A DNA stretch of 64,000 nucleotides from Streptomyces sp. NBC_00234 (GCF_036195325.1 NZ_CP108101.1:3472001-3536000), one strand, 5' to 3'; positions 1-8,334 are shown, counted from the first letter of the stretch. Notes: a model not told the origin generated them from the letters alone. Numbers and translations are program-made.

Positions 1-1
1 G

Positions 2-469
2 GTCATCGCCTGGGGCGGCCCCAACCTGGGGGGCGACCTCGATGTGCCGGTGGAGGCCCAGTCCGGGGTGACCGCGATCTCTGCGGGACACTCACACAAT
101 CTGGCGGTCAAGGACGGCAAGGTCATCGCCTGGGGCGGTGACAACTACTTCGGGCAGAACAACGTGCCCGCGGCGGCCACCACCGGGGTGACCGCCGTGG
201 CGGCCGGGTTCGCGCAGAGCGTGGCACTCAAGAACGGCCAGGTCATCGCCTGGGGCGACACGCGGGAGGGCCGTACCACCGTCCCGACCGAGGCCCAGTC
301 GGGTGTGACGGCCATCGCCGCCGCCAGCTTCCACAGCCTCGCGTTGAAGAACGGCAAGGTCATCGCCTGGGGCGGAAACGGTCCCGGCAGCAATTACGTC
401 CCGGCCGCCGCCACGTCCGGCGTGACCGCGATCTCCACCGGATCCGGCCACAGCCTGGCCCTCAAGTAG
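2..469 (+). CDS. RCC1-repeat protein, C-terminal fragment
   Basis: The reading frame is open from the first bases of the window, so the true start lies upstream. The fragment is made of about four near-identical units of roughly 40 codons. VIAWGG recurs near bases 2, 122, 242 and 359, and GVTAI followed by HSLALK(N)GK recurs in step. This is the pattern of RCC1-type beta-propeller blades in secreted actinobacterial proteins. The gene ends in TAG just after a final HSLALK, so the propeller closes at the C-terminus with no further domain. A strong hairpin follows. The ligand is unknown. RCC1 propellers usually bind proteins; export cannot be judged because the N-terminus is missing. Confidence 0.85.
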   Translation, partial: VIAWGGPNLGGDLDVPVEAQSGVTAISAGHSHNLAVKDGKVIAWGGDNYFGQNNVPAAATTGVTAVAAGFAQSVALKNGQVIAWGDTREGRTTVPTEAQSGVTAIAAASFHSLALKNGKVIAWGGNGPGSNYVPAAATSGVTAISTGSGHSLALK

Positions 470-490
470 AAGGAACCCCACCCCCGATTC

Positions 491-531
491 CAGGACGGCG
501 GACCCGGCCACCGAACCGGTCCGCCGTCCTG
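491..531 (+). terminator. Terminator hairpin after the RCC1-repeat gene
   Basis: A perfect 14-bp inverted repeat (CAGGACGGCGGACC at 491-504 and its complement at 518-531) lies 22 bases after the stop codon. There is no T tract, which is usual for Streptomyces terminators. Confidence 0.75.
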
Positions 532-562
532 TCATGTTCCGGCCCTGTAGGAGACTCGTCCC

Positions 563-1252
563 ATGACTTCACGCTTACGCCGCCGGTCCGGCCAGGCCGC
601 ATCCCTGCTCTTCGTGTTCCTGCTGGCCGGGGTCGGCGCCTGCTCCGGCGGCCCGAGTCAGAGCAAGCTCAAGGGGATCGCCACCTCGGACGAGGTCCGG
701 AAGAAGCGGGAGCGCGCCGAGCGCGAACTGCGGGCCCGGGCCGAGGAGATCGGCACGGCGTCCCCGTGGGGCCCGGTCCTGCGTACCACCGTGGTGGACA
801 CCTGCGCGCGGGGCGGCGGCAAGAACCACCTCGACCCGAATCCTCAGGAACAGCCCGCCATGACCTGCGGGATGCGGCTGCACCTGTACTTCGTCGTCGA
901 CCGCCCCGTACCGGAGGTGCTGCGGGAGCTCCGGACCATGAAGACCCCCACCGTCTGGAACGAGGGCTCGGTCAGGACCGCCCTGCGCTACTACGAGGAG
1001 AAGACCTACGAGAGTCCGCACGCCTACCGGCCGGGCATCGGGAGCCTCACGGGAGGGGAACAGCTGTCCTGGGACGTGCCCGGCGACAACGAGAAGCTGA
1101 AGACCCCGGACCCGTGTGCCACCGGCAGGACCATCTACAGCAGCTGCACCTCGGAACCCGCGGATGTCACCCTGGCCGGCCTCCGTGAGCGCGGGGGCAC
1201 GCTGTTCGAATGGACCCTGAACGCTGGCTACCACACCGTTCCGAAGGCATAG
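563..1252 (+). CDS. Putative secreted lipoprotein of unknown function
   Basis: The protein has 229 residues. It starts at ATG 563, preceded by AGGAGA at suitable spacing. The N-terminus has several Arg residues, a hydrophobic stretch (ASLLFVFLLAGVG) and a lipobox ending at Cys27 (VGAC), so it should be lipidated and anchored on the outer face of the membrane. A charged, probably helical segment rich in Lys, Arg and Glu follows (about residues 38-65). The rest is a mixed domain with five further Cys residues (about 85, 101, 187, 196 and 200) that could form disulfides. I do not recognise a family or a catalytic motif. It stands alone between two hairpins and converges on the SGNH hydrolase gene. 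Confidence 0.8.
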   Translation: MTSRLRRRSGQAASLLFVFLLAGVGACSGGPSQSKLKGIATSDEVRKKRERAERELRARAEEIGTASPWGPVLRTTVVDTCARGGGKNHLDPNPQEQPAMTCGMRLHLYFVVDRPVPEVLRELRTMKTPTVWNEGSVRTALRYYEEKTYESPHAYRPGIGSLTGGEQLSWDVPGDNEKLKTPDPCATGRTIYSSCTSEPADVTLAGLRERGGTLFEWTLNAGYHTVPKA

Positions 1253-1269
1253 GAAAGCGGAAAGCGGAC

Positions 1270-1299
1270 AGCCGGCCGGGGAATGCTCCCCGGCCGGCT
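1270..1299. terminator. Bidirectional terminator between convergent genes
   Basis: A perfect 13-bp stem (AGCCGGCCGGGGA, 1270-1282) with a 4-base loop lies between the convergent lipoprotein and SGNH hydrolase genes. Confidence 0.7.
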
Positions 1300-1324
1300 C
1301 ACTCACTCACTCACTCACTCACTC
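1298..1324. repeat. CTCA tetranucleotide tandem repeat
   Basis: Six and three-quarter copies of CTCA lie directly against the right arm of the hairpin and 16 bases from the end of the SGNH hydrolase gene. The tract is non-coding in the annotation chosen here. Tetranucleotide tracts of this kind can change length by slippage. Confidence 0.9.
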
Positions 1325-1339
1325 GGATACTGCGTACCG

Positions 1340-4300
1340 CTAGACCCAGCCGTCGATCGTCCACTCCATGGCGTCCGCGTACAGCCGGGCGCCCCCGATC
1401 TTCGGGTGGAAGGACTGCGCCGAGAGGCCGTAGGAACTCAGGATCGGCCAGTCCTTGATCGTGTTGTCGCTGTCGGTCAAGGTCTTGACCATGCCGTGAA
1501 TGCTCTCCGGGTTACCACAGACGCCCTTGCCGTCGAAGTTCGTCGTGGGGTCGGAGAACCGCGCGTCGATGCCCCTGCTCCGGGCCTGCAGCGCGGCGTC
1601 CTTCATCTCGCTGGTGAGGTGCGCGGCGATGAAGTTCAGCCAGTCGTTGGACTCCTTGGAGAGTCCGAGCGGACCGAGCCGCAGACAGCCCGCGTCGCCC
1701 GAGATCAGCTTCGGGTAACCCATCAGCATGATCTTGGCGTTGGGCGCCTCGCCGTGAATCCGGTCGATCGCGGCGCCGATGTCCGTCTTCACCACCTGGG
1801 TGATCAGCAGAGGCAGCGCCTCCTGCATCTCGCGTCCCTGGTACGGGCCGTCCCGGTTGGTCTCGATCGTGCCGTCGCCGTCGACGTCACGGTCGATCTT
1901 CGGCTCGTGCGACTCGAACGCCTTCGTCTCGCAGCTGCCCGATCCGAACGAGATCAGGCACTTCTGGATGACGTCGGCGAAGCGGGAGTCGTTGCCGCCG
2001 ATGGAGATCGTGACCAGGCTCGTGTTCTGGTCCAGATACCCCTTGTCGATCTGCGGCAGCTCGCCGTTCTCCGGATGCTTCAGGATGTTGTACGTCCGCG
2101 CACCCGAGCAGGCGATCAGGTGGTAGTCCATGCTCGCGTCCCAGCTGTCCGCCAGTTCACCGACGGACGCGAACGCCCCCGGAGTCTTGGCCTGGCGCGA
2201 CCAGGTCTTCTTGGAACGGTGGCAGGCGTTGCGGGTCTCCTCGTTCAGCGGATCCCGGTAGTTGGTCTCCTTGTAGTAGTCCGCGTTGCCGTCGGAGGCA
2301 CCTTCGCCCGAGGAGAAGGAGTCACCCATGGCCACGATCTGGTGCTTCGGCTTTCCGGGCAGCTTCTGGAACGCGACGGAGTCCCAGGCCACGTCCTCCC
2401 CGGTGCCGCCGTCCTTGGTGTGGGTCGACAGGGAGACCGAGGGCGTGCCGGTGAAGCGGAAGACTCCCAGGCTCACCCAACGGTTCTCACGGGTGCGCTG
2501 CGGCACCACACGCACCGGCGACTCGGAGTCCGACCCGCCGACGACGTAGGCGGCCTGCCTGGTGTGCGCGCCGTGGTCCGGCATGTGCACCAGGACCCTG
2601 GTCCAGCCGATGTTCGACTCGCCCAGCGTCCACTTGCCGGTGGTGAAGAGCCGGCCGCCGTCCGTCGTGGTCTTGTCCCTGGTGTGGGAGAACCAGAAGT
2701 GGTTGTTGTCACCTGCCCCGATCTGGTGCAGGTCCATCTTTCCTGGATACGTGCCGTTCGACGCGGTGAAGGTGAACTGGAACGTCCCCGCCGATGCGGA
2801 CTGGCCGCAGGTTCTGCTCGCACTGCCCGCCGGTTCCACACCGCGGGGGATGTCCTCGACGATCTGGGACCCGACCGGCAGGCCGCCCAGGTCGCACTGC
2901 GGCGGATACGAGTTCGCGTCCGGTTGTTCGACATAGGTGTCGTTGAACCGATGGACGGCGTTGCCGCACATCGCGAGGAGTGTGCAGTCCTTCCACTCCA
3001 CCGAGGTGTTCCACCAACAGTGCAGCCAGTGCGGGTTGGTGTCCTTGTTCCCCTCGTCGAGGGTGCAGGCGCCCTGGCCGGTGTCGTTGGAGTCACCGTC
3101 ACCGATGCGGCCCGAGTAGCAGTCGTTGTTCTCCATGGTGCAGAACAGGTCGATCGGCGGCTTGGCCATCGTGCGGTAGCCGTTGTTGGTCCACCACGCG
3201 GGTCGGTAACCGGCCTGGATGTCACCGGGGCCGAACAGCGCGGCGATCGGCCGGGCGGCCCAGCCGATGACCTTCTCCTGGTACGGCCAGTGCTGCGGGT
3301 TCGCGGCGTGCGAGTAGTCGTCCCCGCCGTCCGCGTTCTCCAGGAACGGGGTGCGGTTGTACTTCCAGATGGGGTTGGCCGGGTTGTTGGTGAAGCCGAC
3401 GCCCCAGTGGTCGTCGCCGCCCGCGGGGTCGCCACCCTTCTCGTAAAAGCCCGAGTTGTAGGCCCACAGCGCGAAGAACCAGTTCTCGATGTAGCGCGGG
3501 TGGCCGTTGTTGACGGTCAGCCCGGTCTTCGCGGTCTGGTTCCACTTCTCGATGAGGATGTTCGCACCGGCGGCGATGTTCGCCGTGTAGTCCAGTGCGA
3601 CGGCCTCCTGCTGCGTCTTGCTCAGCGTGACGCCCTGGTCGGCGAGGCGCATGCCGTCGGTGACCTGGGAGATGCCGTAACCGCAGTCGGCGTCGCCCCA
3701 GTTGATCAGCCACGGGTCCGTCTGCTCACCGTCGGGGGCGTAGTCGACACCGTAGAAGTTCCCGATCAGGGAGTTCGCGGTGACACCCGGGACGGCGAAG
3801 CGGGTGGCCTGCCACATGTTGGATTCCTGCGCGGTGATGCCGAGCAGGACCTGTGACGGGACGTGCCAGTCGTCGGTGCGGTCCGGTACGCCGTTGGTGT
3901 CCCCGTACATCAGGTCCAGCGGGAAGAGGGACTGCGGCTGGTAGGCCGCCATGCCCGTGTTCTTCCAGTTGGCGGCACGGGAGACGTGCTTGTTGAGCGT
4001 GCCAGCGACCGTCTGGTTCACCGCCCACTCCACCTGGCGCGGAGTCGGCTGGAACGCCTGCTTGCGGACGTCGTTGCGCGGTACGGCGCAGGTGCGCTCG
4101 GCCTCGACCGGGTCGGTGGGCGAACCGGCGAGCACCGTGGCGCCCGACGCGGTGGAACCCGCCGACTTGGCGGTCTTCGAGGTCTTCGCGGCCTTTCCGC
4201 CCCCGGGCAGCGCGGGGGACGTCGCGGTCCCCGCGGCCTGCTCCTTCACGCCCCCGAGCGGCTTGCCGCCCGGCAGCGCCTCCAGCGACGCCGTCTTGCC

Positions 4301-5500
4301 GGTGTCGAGCATGCGCAGCTCGGTCCGGACCGTACGGGCCTCGCCCTCGCCCTCGGCACGGACGGGCGACTTCTTCCCCGGCGCCCACACGGTACCCACG
4401 GCCGTCTCGCCGCGCGTGGAGATCCGGGCGTCCTTGTCCAGGTCGCCACGGTTCTTGACGCTGCTCGGCAGCTTGCCCTCGGTCTTCGCCTCGCCCGTGA
4501 CGTACACGGTGCCGTCGGCGGAGGACGCCAGGTCCCAGCGCGTCAGTTCGCCGCGGACCAGCGTGGCCGGCCGGGCGTCGCCGCTCCTGATCTGCTGGGC
4601 GCTCACCCGCTGGGCCCGGCTGTCGCCCTCGTCGGTCTTCTTCTTCGCGGAGCCGGGTATCCGCTCGATGTACGTGACACCCCCGTCGCCGTCGGCGCGC
4701 AGCTGGAAGGGGACGCTGCCCGTACGGGCGATCGTCTTCTTCCTGCCGTCCTTGCCGATCCTGACCAGCCGCGCTCCGTCGGCCGCCACGATGCCCTGCG
4801 CCGTCGGCACCGCGGAGGTCACCTGGCCGTCGAACAGAACCGGCTTCGCGGCCTTGCCGGCGGCGAGGTCGACGGAGACGAGGCGGGTTCCGGACTTCTT
4901 GTCCCCGTCGTGGGAGAGCTGGGTGAAGACCGCGTTCTCACCCGTACCGCAGCCGGGCGAGAAGTACGCCAGTGCTGCCTGGTACGGCAGCTTGGTGACC
5001 TTCCCCGACTCCAGGTCCACGACGGCGGTGAACGCGCCGCGCACCATCAGTTCGGGCTTGTTCGTGAACGTACGGGGCGCGTAGGCCACCGCCGCCAGCT
5101 TCCCGGACTCCGAGACACAGGCGTTCCCGATCCAGGCGTCGGCCTCGAAGCCCGGCTCCGAGAGGGTGGCGGCGGTCTTCCACTCGTACCCCTTGGCCGC
5201 GTCGGCCACGAGCACGTGGAAGCCCTCCGCATCCCCGGAGGTGGTCCATGCCACGTCCTTGGAAGCGGTGTATCCCTCTCCCTGCACGGCTGCGCGCCGC
5301 TGCGGGGGAATGGCCGCGACCGGCTGCTCGCCGTCCTTCGCCGCCTTGTCGGCCGACTGGGCCGACCATCCCTGCGCCGCCCCGTCCGGGATCTTGGGAT
5401 CCACGGCACCGGCCTGCGAGGGCAGGGTGGCGATGAGCGCGACCGCGGTCCCTGCCACCACCAGCCCACGCGCGCGCCGCTGTCTGATACTTCGTTTCAA
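1340..5500 (-). CDS. Large secreted SGNH/GDSL hydrolase, multidomain (NocE-like)
   Basis: I place the start at TTG 5500. It has AGGA just upstream and is followed at once by a signal peptide (MKRSIRQRRARG, then a hydrophobic core ending in Ala-Gly-Ala near residue 29). The open frame continues about 950 bases further upstream, but that part overlaps the divergent AMIN-like gene and looks spurious. The protein has 1386 residues. Residues about 40-430 resemble a TolB-like beta-propeller. Residues about 500-750 resemble a lytic-transglycosylase fold (AQESNMWQATRF, then GYGISQVTDGM). The C-terminal third is an SGNH hydrolase with GDSFSSGEG (Ser1061), GGND (Asn1170) and SFHP (His1365). The likely role is an extracellular esterase or lipase. 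The overall shape matches large NocE-like Streptomyces proteins. The substrate is unknown. Confidence 0.85.
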   Translation of the reverse strand: MKRSIRQRRARGLVVAGTAVALIATLPSQAGAVDPKIPDGAAQGWSAQSADKAAKDGEQPVAAIPPQRRAAVQGEGYTASKDVAWTTSGDAEGFHVLVADAAKGYEWKTAATLSEPGFEADAWIGNACVSESGKLAAVAYAPRTFTNKPELMVRGAFTAVVDLESGKVTKLPYQAALAYFSPGCGTGENAVFTQLSHDGDKKSGTRLVSVDLAAGKAAKPVLFDGQVTSAVPTAQGIVAADGARLVRIGKDGRKKTIARTGSVPFQLRADGDGGVTYIERIPGSAKKKTDEGDSRAQRVSAQQIRSGDARPATLVRGELTRWDLASSADGTVYVTGEAKTEGKLPSSVKNRGDLDKDARISTRGETAVGTVWAPGKKSPVRAEGEGEARTVRTELRMLDTGKTASLEALPGGKPLGGVKEQAAGTATSPALPGGGKAAKTSKTAKSAGSTASGATVLAGSPTDPVEAERTCAVPRNDVRKQAFQPTPRQVEWAVNQTVAGTLNKHVSRAANWKNTGMAAYQPQSLFPLDLMYGDTNGVPDRTDDWHVPSQVLLGITAQESNMWQATRFAVPGVTANSLIGNFYGVDYAPDGEQTDPWLINWGDADCGYGISQVTDGMRLADQGVTLSKTQQEAVALDYTANIAAGANILIEKWNQTAKTGLTVNNGHPRYIENWFFALWAYNSGFYEKGGDPAGGDDHWGVGFTNNPANPIWKYNRTPFLENADGGDDYSHAANPQHWPYQEKVIGWAARPIAALFGPGDIQAGYRPAWWTNNGYRTMAKPPIDLFCTMENNDCYSGRIGDGDSNDTGQGACTLDEGNKDTNPHWLHCWWNTSVEWKDCTLLAMCGNAVHRFNDTYVEQPDANSYPPQCDLGGLPVGSQIVEDIPRGVEPAGSASRTCGQSASAGTFQFTFTASNGTYPGKMDLHQIGAGDNNHFWFSHTRDKTTTDGGRLFTTGKWTLGESNIGWTRVLVHMPDHGAHTRQAAYVVGGSDSESPVRVVPQRTRENRWVSLGVFRFTGTPSVSLSTHTKDGGTGEDVAWDSVAFQKLPGKPKHQIVAMGDSFSSGEGASDGNADYYKETNYRDPLNEETRNACHRSKKTWSRQAKTPGAFASVGELADSWDASMDYHLIACSGARTYNILKHPENGELPQIDKGYLDQNTSLVTISIGGNDSRFADVIQKCLISFGSGSCETKAFESHEPKIDRDVDGDGTIETNRDGPYQGREMQEALPLLITQVVKTDIGAAIDRIHGEAPNAKIMLMGYPKLISGDAGCLRLGPLGLSKESNDWLNFIAAHLTSEMKDAALQARSRGIDARFSDPTTNFDGKGVCGNPESIHGMVKTLTDSDNTIKDWPILSSYGLSAQSFHPKIGGARLYADAMEWTIDGWV

Positions 5501-5797
5501 GGTGCGTTTCCTAGTCTGCTCGGCAAGAGCCGGAGCACACACCGTTCGGGGGCCCCGGCCCGGTGGCGCACGAGGGCCACCGCGGGCCAGTGCACACGGG
5601 CAATCTCTCTCCCAACTCTCCCTGGCATCCCACGCGTTGGAGCTCCACAAAGTCGGGCATCCACTTCCGGACATCTTTCGTCGAGCGCCGCAGGTGATCA
5701 CGGCAAGAATCGGCCTTTTGATCATGGGCAGGTCAATTTCCTTCCGCGTGTATCTACTGTCACGGGACAAATTGGGGATCGGGGAAGGGACCTTCAC
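5501..5797. other. Divergent intergenic region, SGNH hydrolase / AMIN-like gene
   Basis: About 300 bases with no supported gene. The right half is AT-rich for this genome and presumably holds the AMIN-like gene promoter. GGGGAAGGGA just before 5798 is the ribosome binding site of that gene. I could not assign -35/-10 boxes with confidence in either direction. Confidence 0.5.
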
Positions 5798-6346
5798 ATG
5801 GCTTTCACGGCACACGCTCGCCTCTGGGCTTCGGTCGTCGCATGCGCGGCCGGCGCCCTGCTCGTCGCGGCACCGCAGGCCCAGGCCGCCGCTCCCGAGG
5901 CGCCGGCCGCCGCGTCCGTCGCTCCGGACTGTCAGGGGATCTGCGTCCTCGGCGTACGCGCCGCTACCCACCCCGACTACGACCGCTTCGTGATCGACCT
6001 GGGCGAGGGAACGATTCCCCAGTGGACGACGAGCACCCAGACGACCCCGCTGACCTGTTGCGGCGACGAGACGAACGAGCACGTGGTCCCGATCCAGGGC
6101 AAGGAGTACCTGAAGATCTACCTCTCCCCGGCGACCACGTTCGACTTCAACACCTCGACGGTGGTGTACACCAGCCCGTCGTACGCCACGTACGACTTCC
6201 CGAGCCTCAAGGGCCAGGGCCGCACCGACATCTACGACCCCGAGGCGCGGGCCTTCCACATCGGCCTCGCGCTCGGCGACTACTCCTCGTACAAGATCTT
6301 CAAGCTGACCGCCCCGAACCGCATCGTGGTCGACATCAACCACTGA
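5798..6346 (+). CDS. Secreted AMIN-like domain protein
   Basis: The protein has 182 residues. ATG 5798 follows GGGAAGGGA, and a typical signal peptide ends near Ala-Gln-Ala-Ala at residues 27-30. The mature part has a pattern seen in Streptomyces AMIN-like proteins: a VRAATHPDYDRFVIDL strand near the start, a middle section with KEYLKIYLSP, and a C-terminal NRIVVDIN strand. AMIN-type domains in bacteria mostly bind cell-wall or envelope polymers, so a wall-associated binding role is plausible. There is no catalytic domain attached. Four Cys residues (two adjacent, as TCCGD) may form disulfides. Its last bases overlap the convergent LuxR-type gene by 11 bp. Confidence 0.8.
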   Translation: MAFTAHARLWASVVACAAGALLVAAPQAQAAAPEAPAAASVAPDCQGICVLGVRAATHPDYDRFVIDLGEGTIPQWTTSTQTTPLTCCGDETNEHVVPIQGKEYLKIYLSPATTFDFNTSTVVYTSPSYATYDFPSLKGQGRTDIYDPEARAFHIGLALGDYSSYKIFKLTAPNRIVVDINH

Positions 6347-6620
6347 CCCCGGACGCGCCGCCGGGCCGCCCCTCAGGAGGGGGCCGCCCGGCAGGCACCC
6401 CGGAAGGGGCATCCTCCGCGAGGAGCCCCAGCTCCTGGGCACGGGCACCCAGGGCGACGCGCCCCGTGACCCGCCAGCGGATCATCAGATTGCGCATCCT
6501 GCGCTGAACCGTGCGGTGCCCGAGGCCCAATTGCCGTCCGATGGCGGCTTCCCCGAGCCCCTGGAACAGCAACAGCAGAATGCTGAGTTCCACATCATCG
6601 ATGATCGATGGGTGATCCAT
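6336..6620 (-). CDS. Small LuxR-type helix-turn-helix protein (DNA-binding domain only)
   Basis: The protein has 94 residues from ATG 6620, with GGGGG seven bases upstream. A GTG at 6656 would add 12 residues and cannot be excluded. The sequence DVELSILLLLFQGLGEAAIGRQLGLGHRTVQRRMRNLM... has the four-helix layout of a GerE/LuxR C-terminal domain. There is no receiver, PAS or ligand domain, so it is a solo HTH. It diverges from the two small secreted-protein genes that start at 6935, which are its most likely targets. Its 3' end overlaps the AMIN-like gene in the opposite direction. Streptomyces has several such orphan HTH proteins in developmental control, but I cannot place this one. Confidence 0.75.
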   Translation of the reverse strand: MDHPSIIDDVELSILLLLFQGLGEAAIGRQLGLGHRTVQRRMRNLMIRWRVTGRVALGARAQELGLLAEDAPSGVPAGRPPPEGRPGGASGVSG

Positions 6621-6934
6621 ACACGGCCCCCATGAACGTGCAGTGACGCTTTCCACCTGGGTGGCGACCCTAGATCATCGCGCGCGCGTCCAAGGGCTCC
6701 GCAAAGTCGATCAATTTCACCAACTGGGCATACGGGATGACGCAATCGCGCCATTCTCGGGGACGGCCGACGGCGCCTCACCGCCCCGCTTCCGGCCCGA
6801 CCCACGCCCCGCCGCATTGGCGCTTATTGGCCACCGGGAACCGTTGCCCGCCCTGTCGGGCGCTGCCTAGTCTTCCTGGATCGCACGCCGACAATTCCCC
6901 ACGCCTCGTACAGGCAAAGGGAGTTGTGATTCCC
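6621..6934. other. Divergent intergenic region, LuxR solo / small secreted proteins
   Basis: About 310 bases without a supported gene. It holds a candidate promoter at 6844-6873 for the rightward pair. It also has AT-richer patches (near 6705-6725) that could hold regulator sites. I saw no long palindrome. Confidence 0.5.
6844..6873 (+). promoter_or_regulatory. Candidate sigma-70 type promoter for the small secreted-protein pair
   Basis: TTGCCC (6844-6849), an 18-base spacer and TAGTCT (6868-6873) fit the Streptomyces housekeeping consensus moderately well. A start site near 6880 would leave a leader of about 55 bases. Confidence 0.45.
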
Positions 6935-7375
6935 ATGAGAGAGAGCAAACGCATGAAACTCGCCATCAACCGTTCCCTTGTCGTCGGCGCCGCAAGTGTC
7001 GTCGCATTCGGCCTCATGTCCACCCTGGGCGCCGGCCCGGCGTCCGCAAGCGGCCTTTCGACCGCCTCCTGGTGGAACACCTGGTCCGGCGCCACCAAGC
7101 TGGGCGGAAACGGCACCCTGGAGCCCTACGGCGAGAAGCTGTGGGCCGAGGACATCGCGGCCGACGGCTGGGGCACCCGTGTGCAGCTGCAGTACCGCGA
7201 CTCGTCGGGCGTCTGGCACAACACCGGGGGCGTCTGCTTCGACGACACCTCCACCTCGGGCGCGACCCTCTGCGACCGGAGCGTCGCGGAAGGCACCCCG
7301 GTCCGGGTCCACATCTGGGCGTCCAACGACGGCGTGACCCGCGCGGGCGAGTACGGCAACGTCGTCGACGCCTGA
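6935..7375 (+). CDS. Small secreted protein, unknown function (paralogue of the next gene)
   Basis: ATG 6935 gives 146 residues. A second ATG at 6953 with GAGAGAG before it would give 140. A signal peptide runs to about Ala-Ser-Ala (residue 38). The mature domain of about 108 residues is rich in Trp, Gly and Thr and should be all-beta. It shares a pattern with the following gene: YGEK, then (A)ADG, then a central strand region, then EGTPV and a Val-rich strand. Two Cys residues (GVCF and LCDR) probably pair. I do not recognise a named family. It is probably co-transcribed with the next gene, and the LuxR-type solo upstream is its likely regulator. Confidence 0.75.
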   Translation: MRESKRMKLAINRSLVVGAASVVAFGLMSTLGAGPASASGLSTASWWNTWSGATKLGGNGTLEPYGEKLWAEDIAADGWGTRVQLQYRDSSGVWHNTGGVCFDDTSTSGATLCDRSVAEGTPVRVHIWASNDGVTRAGEYGNVVDA

Positions 7376-7410
7376 CCCCGACACCCGACAACGGCTGCAC
7401 AAGGAGAGCA

Positions 7411-7800
7411 ATGCGTCCGTACCAGCGGATACTGGGCACGGTGGGCACCGCGGCGGCGCTCACGGTCATGATGGGCACCAACGCCTGGGCCGAACAGGAC
7501 TGCTACATCAGCGCGAAGAACTACTACGCGTCCATGGTGTCGTTCACCGCCTACGGCGAGAAGGTGAACATCATCGACCAGGAGGCCGACGGCCACTCGG
7601 CAGTCGCCATCTTCGACACGAACGGCGGCACGCCCCGTACGTACACCCTGTGGAACTCCAAGGGGAAGGGCACCAACACGCTGTACGACTTCGACCTCGC
7701 CGAAGGAACCCCGGTCGTCATCCAGGCGTGCGTGGGCGAGTACGGCACCAAGACCGTGGACTGGGATTCGTGCGGCCCGTACGCCTTCGGCGAGGCGTGA
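7411..7800 (+). CDS. Small secreted protein, unknown function (paralogue of the previous gene)
   Basis: The protein has 129 residues from ATG 7411, preceded by AAGGAGAG, only 35 bases after the previous stop, so the two form an operon. A signal peptide (MRPYQRILGTVGTAAALTVMMG...) ends at AWA near residue 27. The mature domain repeats the pattern of its neighbour (YGEK, EADG, a Thr-rich middle, EGTPV) but carries three Cys residues (near its start, middle and end: DCYIS, ACVGE, DSCGP) rather than two. The pair looks like a tandem duplication that has diverged strongly. A structural or binding role outside the cell is a guess. Confidence 0.75.
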   Translation: MRPYQRILGTVGTAAALTVMMGTNAWAEQDCYISAKNYYASMVSFTAYGEKVNIIDQEADGHSAVAIFDTNGGTPRTYTLWNSKGKGTNTLYDFDLAEGTPVVIQACVGEYGTKTVDWDSCGPYAFGEA

Positions 7801-8040
7801 GCCCCGAACGACGGCACGGACCCCAGCACGACGCCCCGCACGGACGGCAGCGGCCCGGTGTGCACCGTGATCCACGGATCAGCGGCTGCACACCGACCTC
7901 CCGCCCCAAGATCACCCACGCTCACCCCGCATGATCCGGCGCACCCCTGTCCCCGCCTGCGGACCGGAGACCACCCGCTACACTGACCGCGGTGGGTCAG
8001 CCTTCACGGGCCGCGCCACCGCGACCTGGTTGCCAGGCGC

Positions 8041-8113
8041 GCCTTCGTAGCTCAGGGGATAGAGCACCGCTCTCCTAAAGCGGGTGTCGCAGGTTCGAAT
8101 CCTGCCGGGGGCA
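8041..8113 (+). tRNA. tRNA-Arg (anticodon CCT)
   Basis: 73 bases that fold as a standard cloverleaf. The acceptor stem is GCCTTCG with CGGGGGC (two G-T pairs), the D arm contains AGCTCAGGGGATAGAGC, the anticodon stem is CCGCT/AGCGG around loop CTCCTAA (anticodon CCT), and the T arm is GCAGG-TTCGAAT-CCTGC. The discriminator base is A at 8113. The 3' CCA is not encoded (CAC follows). It reads AGG codons, which are rare in Streptomyces. A strong terminator follows within 10 bases. Confidence 0.96.
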
Positions 8114-8118
8114 CACCA

Positions 8119-8166
8119 CAAAGGGGCCAGTTCAGAGGCTTGATCCTCTCGAACTGGCCCTTTTTC
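8119..8166 (+). terminator. Intrinsic terminator after tRNA-Arg
   Basis: A long hairpin pairs AAGGGGCCAGTTC with GAACTGGCCCTTTTT, extended inward by AGAGG/CCTCT. It ends in a run of five T. This is the most classical rho-independent terminator in the window. Confidence 0.92.
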
Positions 8167-8334
8167 GTGAGCGCGGCGTTTCCGCCCGACGTGCAGGGAA
8201 CTGACGGGGAACCACGATGTCGGACGGACAGCACGCACGAGAACGGCCCGCGACCGGTTCACCCGGTCAGGGGCCGTTCACGTGCGGTGGGTGCGGGATC
8301 CGAATCAACGGTCACGTCGCTGCGACGACGGTTT

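Noticed and set aside
1298..1324. CRISPR-like or other arrays
   Set aside because: Only a 4-base simple repeat is present here and a 12-base repeat at 37325. Neither has spacers and no cas gene is in the window.
1283..3856. 857-codon plus-strand frame opposite the SGNH hydrolase, and similar long antisense frames elsewhere (for example 8969-10552, 40855-43584, 17998-19503)
   Set aside because: They lie antisense to well-supported genes, have skewed Arg/Val/Gly-rich composition and lack motifs or ribosome binding sites. High third-position GC produces them.
5501..6448. N-terminal extension of the SGNH hydrolase up to 6448
   Set aside because: It would overlap the AMIN-like gene and bury the signal peptide about 315 residues inside the protein. 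TTG 5500 fits the signal peptide and ribosome binding site.
8041..8170. tRNA-Arg as an integration site for a mobile element
   Set aside because: No integrase gene, no second copy of the tRNA 3' end and no composition change were seen nearby.
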